Of a stretch of 6,526 nucleotides of DNA, positions 1-5,551 are shown in pieces. A program made the position numbers and the translations under genes. The DNA comes from Phycisphaerales bacterium (GTDB taxonomy: Bacteria; Planctomycetota; Phycisphaerae; Tepidisphaerales; Tepidisphaeraceae): NCBI GenBank assembly GCA_028288775.1, contig JAQGHP010000636.1, forward strand, positions 1 to 6,526, in the 5' to 3' direction. The stretch's first letter is position 1; every line of letters begins with the position of its first letter. The notes beneath the pieces were generated by a model that was not told the origin of the DNA, ran no database searches, and saw nothing but the letters and a program-made list of their open reading frames with translations.

Positions 1-417
1 GCCATCGAGCGCGCGGCCGGGCCGTTGCGCTTTGCCGGTGGCAGCGGAGGCGTCCGCGACCACGCCTTCCAATACCGCGATGTACTCAAGAAACCGCTTG
101 CGCCCGTCCGGCGTGAGTTGCACCAGCGTCTGCGGTCGGTTGTTCTTGAACCCTTTGAGAATCTCGACCAGCCCCGCTTCCTGCAATACCTGAAGCTGAC
201 GGCTCAAGTTGCCGTCGGTGAGGCTGCATAAGGATTTGAGGTCGTTGAAGACCACGCCGCCGGTCTGTGCGGCCAGCGACGAAAGAATGCTCAGGCGGGC
301 GCGTTCGTGGAGCACGCGCTGCAGGCCGTCGTAGGCGTAGCGGCCCGCGTCGCGGGCACGCTCCTCGCGCGTGCGTGCGATCCTCCCCCCGGGCTTTCCC
401 TCTCCTTTACTCACCAT
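1..417 (-). CDS. Winged-helix transcriptional regulator (HTH_34/ArsR-MarR-like), 3' end cut by window edge
   Basis: This frame stays open from an ATG at 417 down to the left edge, giving 139 residues with the C-terminus missing. The core from about residue 34 to 120 reads like the small winged-helix DNA-binding family usually labelled HTH_34 (PF13601). It has a helix with HERARLSILSSLA, then VVFNDLKSLC, the recognition helix TDGNLSRQLQVLQEAGLVE (about 68-86), and a wing with KGFKNNRPQTLVQLTPDGRKRF (split here as KGFKNNRPQT and LVQLTPDGRKRF, about 88-109). Residues 1-30 are a basic, probably disordered tail. The start is supported by GGAG seven bases upstream. The ATG lies inside the last codons of the membrane-protein gene upstream (11-nt overlap), so the two are probably translationally coupled. 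Family members bind DNA as dimers; the targets here are unknown. Autoregulation from the shared promoter is an inference. Confidence in the family is high; any signal it senses is unknown. Confidence 0.88.
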   Translation of the reverse strand, partial: MVSKGEGKPGGRIARTREERARDAGRYAYDGLQRVLHERARLSILSSLAAQTGGVVFNDLKSLCSLTDGNLSRQLQVLQEAGLVEILKGFKNNRPQTLVQLTPDGRKRFLEYIAVLEGVVADASAATGKAQRPGRALDG

Positions 418-1012
418 GACGTCGCTCCAGGTTCCAATATAAAACAAACGCGGCGAAGAACTGTCCGACGCCGAAACACAAGGCCATCTCCCACGGCCAA
501 ATCCCCTGCTGGCCCGACGCGATCACGATGCATATCAGCCCGCTCAGCAAGTACCACGCCGCCACCAAAGTGGTGCCCCTCGGGAGCACCCGCCGGGAGG
601 CGAAAATTCCCATCGCAAAGAGCACCGCCCACAGCCCCGGCATCATCCAGAAGCTGCCCCAGGCGAAGTGGAGCATGACGTATGTCAGCAATCCCCCCGC
701 CACCAGGCACGGCACGAACTGCTCGACGGCGATCTGCGTCATCTCCCGCTGAAGACTCGAATCGGACTTATAGCACCGGACGATCATCTCCGTCGCCACG
801 ACGGCGAGGCTCACCCCCGCCGCGATGAGCCAGAGCATGAGGTAGGCATCGATGTTGCCCCTGGGCAGCCAGAACTTCTGAATCACGCAGGCGGCGACCG
901 CGACGCACCCGGAGAATGCGGTGGTTGCCGAGCGGTAGCCGCGAAAGATTTCGCCCCGCGCCATCTGCCGGCGGATTTCAGAGATCTGTGACAATGCTTC
1001 GTTGAGTTCCAT
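407..1012 (-). CDS. Six-helix integral membrane protein paired with the winged-helix regulator
   Basis: This gene encodes 201 residues. An N-terminal stretch (1-27, MELNEALSQISEIRRQMARG) looks like a charged amphipathic helix in the cytoplasm. About six hydrophobic segments follow, near residues 28-46, 54-78, 98-117, 121-139, 146-166 and 172-193, ending in a short basic tail (LERRHGE). I recognise no catalytic motif and cannot name the family. The ATG at 1012 has a strong GGGGAG ribosome-binding site six bases upstream (1019-1024). Its stop codon (TAA, 409-407) lies beyond the start of the downstream regulator gene, so the two form one transcription unit and are probably coupled in translation. 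Small membrane proteins encoded with HTH_34 regulators are a common arrangement in planctomycetes, to my knowledge. A role as sensor, transporter or anti-regulator would be a guess. Confidence in the gene is high and in function low. Confidence 0.85.
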   Translation of the reverse strand: MELNEALSQISEIRRQMARGEIFRGYRSATTAFSGCVAVAACVIQKFWLPRGNIDAYLMLWLIAAGVSLAVVATEMIVRCYKSDSSLQREMTQIAVEQFVPCLVAGGLLTYVMLHFAWGSFWMMPGLWAVLFAMGIFASRRVLPRGTTLVAAWYLLSGLICIVIASGQQGIWPWEMALCFGVGQFFAAFVLYWNLERRHGE

Positions 1013-1093
1013 TGTCCACTCCCCAAGGCGAGCGCCCCGGTAAGGATCAACCCTCGGTCCGACTGACTTACGGAAACCTCGCGGACAACTACA

Positions 1094-1111
1094 CGTGCGA
1101 CGTTACGCACG
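1094..1111. promoter_or_regulatory. Inverted repeat, candidate operator of the winged-helix regulator
   Basis: Two perfect 6-base arms, CGTGCG (1094-1099) and CGCACG (1106-1111), are separated by six bases. The centre lies about 90 bases upstream of the membrane-protein start. It covers the transcription start expected from the promoter proposed at 1115-1143. Dimeric winged-helix proteins usually bind such symmetrical sites. A 6-base inverted repeat can arise by chance in several kilobases, so the position is the main support. Confidence 0.35.
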
Positions 1112-1114
1112 ATC

Positions 1115-1143
1115 ATGGTATGGTGAAGGGTTGCGACTGTCCA
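1115..1143 (-). promoter_or_regulatory. Candidate sigma-70-type promoter for the membrane protein/regulator unit
   Basis: Read on the minus strand there is TGGACA (1143-1138; five of six match to the -35 consensus), then a 17-base spacer, then TACCAT (1120-1115; four of six match to the -10 consensus). The predicted start of transcription is near 1108, giving a leader of roughly 95 bases before the ATG at 1012. The spacing is ideal but the -10 box is imperfect, so this is a prediction from consensus only. No equally good promoter was found in this gap for the divergent plus-strand gene. Confidence 0.4.
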
Positions 1144-1263
1144 CGGATATAGCCTGCTCGGACGTCTACCGAATCTGAAGTCGGCGGTATAGGGAGCGCC
1201 GTCCGGCCGATCGAACACTTTCCTCTCTCGCAAATCAACTTCGCCCGAGGCAGACTACTTGCA

Positions 1264-2121
1264 ATGAACCTGAGGATAAGAAGGAATTCCGCGTCCGCTG
1301 TTCTGCACACGATCGTTGCCGCGTTCATTGCCAGCTTCGCGTGCGGGTGCGTGGGTAATGCCTTGGTCCTTGGCTCGAACCACGAAAAGATCGACCCGGG
1401 CAAGGCACAGCGGCGGATCGTTCACGCGGACGGGCGTGCGGTGGAATGCTGGGTCGCCCGGTCTCCGGGAGCGACGGAGCCCGGCCAGCCGCCAGCGGCG
1501 TTCGTGCTCGTCTTCATCGGCAAGGGAGACCGGGCCGACCGGTGGATCTCGGCGATGGCCGCAACGTGGGGCGCAAAGCCGGTGGAACTGTGGGGGATGA
1601 ATTACCCCGGTTCCGGTGGTACCGATGGCCCGACGGAACTCGTCCGCGTTACGCCGGATGCTTTGGCTACCTATGACGCGGTCCGACGCATCGCGGGGCA
1701 CCGGCCGATCTTCGTCCAGGCGGGTAGCTTCGGCACGACCGCGGGTTTGGCGGTTGCCGCCCGGCGACCTGTTGCCGGGCTCATCCTGCAAAACCCGCCC
1801 CCACTACGGGAGCTGCTTCTCGGCTATTACGGTTGGTGGAACCTCTGGCTGCTGGCCGGCCCCACGTCCCAGCAAATCCCGCCCGAACTCGATTCCATCG
1901 CCAATGCTGCGAACGTCCATTCGCCTGCCATCTTCATCCTTGCAGGCAATGACGTGGTCATCCCACCCTACTACCACGAGCTGGTGGTCTCGGCGTACGC
2001 CGGCCCCAAACGACGCATCGACATTCCCGGCGGAGGCCACGACGGTGGGCTCACCCGCGAAGCCGCGGCTGAACTTGCGAAGGGGATCGACTGGCTCTGG
2101 AAAGGAGCGGGATTGCATTGA
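1264..2121 (+). CDS. Exported alpha/beta-hydrolase fold protein (probable lipoprotein)
   Basis: This gene encodes 285 residues. The N-terminus has a basic run (MNLRIRRNS), a hydrophobic stretch (about 12-27) and two cysteines in ACGC (26-29), so it is exported and may be lipid-anchored; the lipobox is atypical. The rest is an alpha/beta hydrolase: strand AFVLVFIGKGDRADRW (79-94), the NYPGSGGTDGP turn (113-123), the nucleophile elbow AGSFG with Ser155, a late strand followed by Asp230 (FILAGNDVVIPP), and the catalytic histidine His259 in GGGHDGG. The triad Ser155/Asp230/His259 therefore looks complete. The elbow begins with Ala instead of the usual Gly of GxSxG, which occurs in active members. 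The NYPGxGxT turn resembles the Bem46/ABHD13 group. The substrate is unknown, probably an ester or peptide outside the cytoplasm. The ATG at 1264 is preceded by GAGG at a rather long 13 bases. It heads the plus-strand run; the glycosyltransferase gene follows after about 100 bases. Confidence 0.87.
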   Translation: MNLRIRRNSASAVLHTIVAAFIASFACGCVGNALVLGSNHEKIDPGKAQRRIVHADGRAVECWVARSPGATEPGQPPAAFVLVFIGKGDRADRWISAMAATWGAKPVELWGMNYPGSGGTDGPTELVRVTPDALATYDAVRRIAGHRPIFVQAGSFGTTAGLAVAARRPVAGLILQNPPPLRELLLGYYGWWNLWLLAGPTSQQIPPELDSIANAANVHSPAIFILAGNDVVIPPYYHELVVSAYAGPKRRIDIPGGGHDGGLTREAAAELAKGIDWLWKGAGLH

Positions 2122-2223
2122 AATCCGGGCCATTGAATGTCAGTGTGATCCATGCCACAATGGCCGCGGGCACGCAGGGGCTGTTTGTCGCGTCCGGCGA
2201 CTAGACGGCAGCTCCGTTATTCA

Positions 2224-3642
2224 ATGCGAATATCTGAATCTCCACCCCGCCGGTCCGCGGCTCCCTGGGTCGCGGCCGTTGTGTGCGTTGCGTTGCTTAC
2301 CTTGCTCGCGGGTTTGTTCGTCGACGCCCGCCATCGCATCGACAAGAACGACACCGGCGCATTCAGCACATATCAGGAGGCGGCCCGCGACCTGCGCGAC
2401 GGGCGCGATCCGTACGCGGGGCACGTCGGCACGTATTCGTACGTCTACCCGCCGCTCTATGCACTGCTCTGCCGGCCGCTGGCGGCGCTGCCGCTCATCA
2501 CGGCCGCACACGCCATGCTCCTCGTAAACACCGCCTTCGTTCTGGCGGCGCTGCTGCTCACGTCGCGGTCCGTGCTCGAGCGGCTGGCGATTCCCGCCAG
2601 CGCGCTGAACGTCGTGGGCGTCGCCTTCTCGGCGGCCTTGATCGCGGCGGTGCCGATCCACAACGAGCTGCGGGGAATGGAGACCAATGCCCTCCTGCTC
2701 CTGAGTTTTACTCTCGGTTTGTACTGGCTCGACCGGCGGCCGGGGCGAGCGGGGTTTGCGCTCGCCGTGGCGATCAACATCAAGTATCTGCCCATCCTGG
2801 CCATCCCTTACATGCTCCTGCGCCGCCGATGGGCGGCCGCGGCGGCTACGGCCCTTTGGTCGGCGGCGCTCGCGCTCCTGCCGGCGCTGTTCATCGGCTG
2901 GACGACGAACCTCCGCTACCTGCGGATGGCCGTGGGTGGACTGGGAAATTTGGCCGGCGCGGGATCGGCGGCCGGGGCGGCGCACGTCAACCAGGCAAGC
3001 GTGTCGTCGAGCATCTCCATCACCAGCACCTTCGCCCGCCTGGCGGAGGCATTGGGATGGCCTTCGAGGTCGGGCCTCGCCCTCGGCGCCGCGGCGGCCG
3101 CGTGCTGCGGGTTGATGGCCGTCGTTGCGTATCGCCACCGGCGATTGCCCCTTCTCCTCTGGCCCGCGGCACGCGCGCAAACCGCTTCCCCTTTTCAATC
3201 GCTGGTGGCCATCGAATGGGCCGGACTCGTGACGGGCATTTTGGCGTTCAGCCCCAATACTCAGAATCGGAATCTCGTGCTCGCCGTGATCCCCGCGGTG
3301 CTCGCGGTCGTGCTCGCCCGATTTCCCCGCGCCGGGATATCCCCCCGGCCGGTGGTGATTGCCGTCATCACAATGCTCGTGGCGCTGATCCTGCCCATAG
3401 CGGCCATGGGTCACGAAAACACCGGCATCTGGCAGCACAGCGGAATGCCCTGCTGGTGCCTCCTGGCAGCGTACGCGGTCCTGCTGAACATCGGCCTCAA
3501 TACCTGCCTGATTCGAGTCGATGGACCCCCCGCCGACTTGAAAGCCGGCGGCGTTTTCGGCCCGCCCTCTACCGCACAGCCCATCCTGCCACTGCTCCCT
3601 CCACTCCCGTTACCCGGTGCGCGGTTAACAGCCCACCACTGA
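2224..3642 (+). CDS. GT87-like (DUF2029) integral membrane glycosyltransferase
   Basis: From the ATG at 2224 this is 472 residues with about 10-12 membrane segments (first at 14-33, last near 408-426). Hallmarks of the GT87/DUF2029 family are visible. After the first helix comes a loop with DTGAFSTYQEAARDLRDGRDPY (43-64, split as DTGAFSTYQEAA and RDLRDGRDPY), where the early acidic residue is the likely catalytic site. Then come YPPLYALLCRPLAALP (75-90), the AINIKYLPIL segment (183-192), HVNQASVSSSIS (254-265) and FSPNTQNRNLVL (342-353). Family members use polyprenyl-phosphate sugars, such as polyprenyl-phosphate mannose, and transfer the sugar on the outer face of the membrane; the acceptor here is unknown. 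The tail (433-472) is proline-rich and past the usual family end. The start is uncertain: an in-frame ATG at 2152 would add 24 arginine-rich residues, and neither start has a clear ribosome-binding site. The shorter form gives a normal N-terminus. Confidence 0.87.
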   Translation: MRISESPPRRSAAPWVAAVVCVALLTLLAGLFVDARHRIDKNDTGAFSTYQEAARDLRDGRDPYAGHVGTYSYVYPPLYALLCRPLAALPLITAAHAMLLVNTAFVLAALLLTSRSVLERLAIPASALNVVGVAFSAALIAAVPIHNELRGMETNALLLLSFTLGLYWLDRRPGRAGFALAVAINIKYLPILAIPYMLLRRRWAAAAATALWSAALALLPALFIGWTTNLRYLRMAVGGLGNLAGAGSAAGAAHVNQASVSSSISITSTFARLAEALGWPSRSGLALGAAAAACCGLMAVVAYRHRRLPLLLWPAARAQTASPFQSLVAIEWAGLVTGILAFSPNTQNRNLVLAVIPAVLAVVLARFPRAGISPRPVVIAVITMLVALILPIAAMGHENTGIWQHSGMPCWCLLAAYAVLLNIGLNTCLIRVDGPPADLKAGGVFGPPSTAQPILPLLPPLPLPGARLTAHH

Positions 3643-3784
3643 ATAGCCGATAAAGAAACACAGGCGTCCGTTGCAACGGCTTCGGGCGCGCCGCAGGACG
3701 GGCGATCGCGGGGCGTTTCGCCGTCAAGAGCTTGTGGCTTGTGTATCCGTGGGCTGACCCGCCGGGATTCTATTGGACACCTCG
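3643..3784. other. Intergenic gap between GT87 and HTTM-partner genes; no clear signal
   Basis: This 142-base gap contains a 12-base perfect palindrome CCGTTGCAACGG (3668-3679) and a GCGATCGC octamer. It has no convincing promoter, no terminator with a T-run, and no gene. A separate promoter for the following pair may lie here but cannot be pinpointed by eye. Confidence 0.3.
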
Positions 3785-4369
3785 ATGCAACCCAAAACGG
3801 TCACGGCCGCGGGGCCCGCGGCCAATGCCATGCGCCCGCGCCGCATGCTGCTTGCGACGCTGGTCGTGGCGGTGATCGTGGTCGGGCACGCGTTCTCGAT
3901 CGCCACGCAACACCCTCACTGGCCGTTCCACGACTACACGATGTATTCGGCGCTCTCCGAGGAGCCGCGTTACGACCGCCTGCAGATCAGGGCAGTTACC
4001 GCGGACGGCCGGGAGATTCCCTTTGCCAATCAGGCGTCGATCGCCCCGATTCCCCTCTACCACCTGCGGATGGGCTTCATGTGGGTGGACATGTACAAGA
4101 AGGGCCGCGAGGACGCGATGGACGCCCTCTGCCGCGACACCCTCCGCCGCTACGAAGACCGGCGGCTGGCCGGCCTGCACTCGGGACCGCCCCTTACTAA
4201 ATTGCGACTCTATCAATTGCACTGGGAGCCGATGGACGCCCAGGCCCGCGACGTCGCAACGCCGACGACCGTGACGCTGCGCTTCGAGAGCGGCGATTCC
4301 CGCCGGGCTGCGGCAGATCACGCGCCCGGGCAAATGTCGAGCGTGGACGAGGGGGAGGTTTGGCCATGA
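3785..4369 (+). CDS. Unrecognised single-pass membrane protein, partner of the HTTM protein
   Basis: From the ATG at 3785 this is 194 residues; an in-frame TTG at 3773 would add four. A basic N-terminus (MRPRR) precedes one membrane segment (about residues 21-40 of the shorter form). A soluble, probably extracytoplasmic domain follows. Just after the membrane segment is HPHWPFHDYTMYSAL, a WPF..Y.MYS signature that I associate with proteins encoded beside HTTM-domain genes. Next comes a beta-like region (RLQIRAVTADGREIPF), then a mixed helical part with LYHLRMGFMWVDMYKKG and RRYEDRRLAGLH, and a strand-like KLRLYQLHWEPMD. The stop codon overlaps the start of the HTTM gene (ATGA, 4366-4369), so the pair is translationally coupled and probably acts as a complex. 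I know no biochemical function for it. The 142-nt gap upstream separates it from the glycosyltransferase gene, so it may have its own promoter. Confidence 0.8.
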   Translation: MQPKTVTAAGPAANAMRPRRMLLATLVVAVIVVGHAFSIATQHPHWPFHDYTMYSALSEEPRYDRLQIRAVTADGREIPFANQASIAPIPLYHLRMGFMWVDMYKKGREDAMDALCRDTLRRYEDRRLAGLHSGPPLTKLRLYQLHWEPMDAQARDVATPTTVTLRFESGDSRRAAADHAPGQMSSVDEGEVWP

Positions 4370-5313
4370 ACCTAGAGACCCGCTGGAAGCGCTATTGGTT
4401 CACCCCGGAAGCGCCGCAAAACCTGGGCGCGTGCCGCATCGCCTTCTACGCGATGATGCTGTGGCTCTACGGCGCGGTTCCGCTGGGCGACTGGGGCGAC
4501 TTGTCCCCCGCTTCGAGTTTCTGGAAGCCGCTCTGGCCGTTCCAGGTGCTGCACCTGCCGGTGGCGCACGCCGGGCTCCTGACGTGCATGTCGGCGATTT
4601 GGAAAATCTCTCTCATCACCGCCTGTATCGGGCTCTTCACGAGGGCGAGTACGATCGTCGCATTCGGCCTGGGCGCTTATTTTCTGGCGCTGCAGTCGAG
4701 CTACCTGCGGGCGGAATCGGCTCCGATGATGCTCACTCCCGCGCTGGCGGTGATGGCCTTCTCCTACTGCGGCGACGCCTGCTCGCTCGATGCGCTATTC
4801 CGCGCCCGCCGGGGCAAAGCGCCCGCCCCCGCCAGCGGCGAATACCGCTGGCCCGTGCGCGCGATGTGGGTGATGCTGTCGATCGTCTTCTTCGCCGCCG
4901 GCTTCGCCAAGCTGCACCACAGCGGCGTCCGCTGGGCGACGGGCAACGGTTTTGCGATCTTGCTGATGCAGCGCTTTTACGACCCCCACCCGCCGCTGGT
5001 GAACTGGGGTTTGTTCGTCGCGACGCACCCAATCCTCGCGAAGCTGTCGGCCGCCGGCGCATTGTTTACCGAAACATGTTTTCCGCTGGTCCTGTTCAGC
5101 CGCCGTGCCCGTCAGATCTTTCCGCCGATGGGCTTTGGCATGCAGTGCGGGATCGGGCTATTGATGAGCGTGTGGTTCGTCCACTTCTTTCCGATCTACG
5201 TCTTCTTCATCCCCTGGGGCGATGTGCTGGCCCACTTCCGTCGCGCTCGGGCCGCATCAATACCAGCTTTCACATTTTCATCGCGTCTTGACGTCTCCGC
5301 CGCCCCCCTCTAG
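4366..5313 (+). CDS. HTTM-domain membrane protein (vitamin K-dependent gamma-carboxylase-like)
   Basis: This gene encodes 315 residues with about seven membrane segments (near 22-40, 68-91, 95-112, 118-135, 163-182, 226-245 and 258-287). The HTTM domain is the membrane part shared with vitamin K-dependent gamma-carboxylase. Supporting motifs are the opening NLGACRIAFYAMMLWLYG, YLRAESAPMMLTPALAVM (113-130), FFAAGFAKLHHSGVRW (175-190), and ETCFPLVLF (236-244). By eye, AGFAKL aligns with AGVKKL of the animal enzyme, placing Lys182 at its proposed catalytic base (Lys218). The large lumenal domain of the animal carboxylase is absent, as is usual for bacterial HTTM proteins, whose reactions are mostly unknown. 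An oxygen- or quinone-linked modification reaction is only an inference. The ATG at 4366 has a strong GGGGGAGG site (4351-4358) and overlaps the upstream stop codon. An in-frame TTG six bases earlier is less likely. The selenocysteine tRNA starts 41 bases after its stop. Confidence 0.88.
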   Translation: MNLETRWKRYWFTPEAPQNLGACRIAFYAMMLWLYGAVPLGDWGDLSPASSFWKPLWPFQVLHLPVAHAGLLTCMSAIWKISLITACIGLFTRASTIVAFGLGAYFLALQSSYLRAESAPMMLTPALAVMAFSYCGDACSLDALFRARRGKAPAPASGEYRWPVRAMWVMLSIVFFAAGFAKLHHSGVRWATGNGFAILLMQRFYDPHPPLVNWGLFVATHPILAKLSAAGALFTETCFPLVLFSRRARQIFPPMGFGMQCGIGLLMSVWFVHFFPIYVFFIPWGDVLAHFRRARAASIPAFTFSSRLDVSAAPL

Positions 5314-5354
5314 CCTCCCCCTGCCTGCACAATGTTCCACAATGTGCGGACCAT

Positions 5355-5448
5355 GGAGAGTGATGGGTGCCTGGTGGCCCCCGCGGTCTTCAAAACCGCC
5401 GTCGCCCCGCTTTGCGGGGCGAGGTAAGTTCGATTCCTACCCTCTCCG
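5355..5448 (+). tRNA. selC: tRNA-Sec (anticodon UCA), selenocysteine tRNA
   Basis: The RNA is 94 nt with G73 as discriminator and no encoded CCA (GATCA follows). The anticodon stem GCGGT/ACCGC (5383-5387/5395-5399) is perfect. It closes the loop CTTCAAA, with anticodon TCA at 5390-5392; the E. coli selC loop is identical. The D arm is long with a 4-base loop: GGGTGCC-TGGT-GGCCCCC (5365-5382), one T/C mismatch. This is typical of tRNA-Sec and unlike tRNA-Ser. The variable arm is a perfect 9-pair stem with a TTT loop (5402-5422). The T loop is TTCGATT (5429-5435). The acceptor begins GGAGAGTG and ends CCCTCTCC. Only 12 bases lie between T loop and discriminator, where bacterial tRNA-Sec normally has 13 (8+5), so the branch folds as 8/4 or 7/5. 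There is a T/C mismatch in the acceptor and an A/C pair in the T stem. A possible -35 box (TTGACG, 5288-5293) lies in the end of the HTTM gene. The identity is secure; whether it is fully functional is less so. Confidence 0.92.
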
Positions 5449-5484
5449 ATCAACCAATCGCGCGACAGACTTTGCAGGAAAAGA

Positions 5485-5513
5485 GAAGCCACGCAGTCTC
5501 GTTGCGTGGCTTC
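5485..5513 (-). terminator. Rho-independent terminator between convergent tRNA-Sec and PEP-CTERM genes
   Basis: This is a perfect 11-base inverted repeat, GAAGCCACGCA / TGCGTGGCTTC, with a 7-base loop. On the minus strand the stem is followed at once by TCTTTTCC, so it is a good terminator for the PEP-CTERM gene, whose stop is 39 bases upstream. On the plus strand a T5 run comes only 16 bases after the stem (5529-5533), so termination of the tRNA-Sec transcript there is possible but weaker. Confidence 0.75.
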
Positions 5514-5551
5514 CCCCACATCGAAGTATTTTTCGCCAAAGCACAAGCGAA

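Noticed and set aside
1131..1153. TTGCGA followed by TATAGC as a plus-strand promoter for the hydrolase
   Set aside because: The spacer is only 11 bases, too short for a sigma-70 promoter.
2119..2204. Possible read-through of the hydrolase TGA for about 27 codons to a TAG
   Set aside because: The hydrolase already ends at a normal C-terminal helix (DWLWKGAGLH); no redox motif or obvious SECIS hairpin follows.
2221..3438. Long 405-residue open frame on the minus strand across the glycosyltransferase gene
   Set aside because: The translation is a low-complexity Arg/Gly/Glu/His-rich product without recognisable motifs. It mirrors the GC-rich codons of the real plus-strand membrane protein, which has clear GT87 motifs.
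2283..3653. 456-residue plus-strand frame overlapping the GT87 gene
   Set aside because: It is a shifted-frame shadow, rich in Arg, Gly and Pro, with no start signal and no family resemblance.
3668..3679. Perfect 12-base palindrome CCGTTGCAACGG
   Set aside because: One or two such palindromes are expected by chance in a window this size, and it has no promoter or terminator context.
3640..4200. Possible selenocysteine read-through of the TGA ending the GT87 gene, since the frame stays open to about 4200
   Set aside because: The extension overlaps the HTTM-partner gene in another frame, is Arg/Gly-rich, and lacks family similarity. The open frame reflects high GC content.
5355..5448. Reading the tRNA as a serine-type UGA suppressor
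   Set aside because: The long D stem with a 4-base loop and the CTTCAAA anticodon loop identical to selC favour tRNA-Sec; tRNA-Ser has a shorter D stem and larger D loop.
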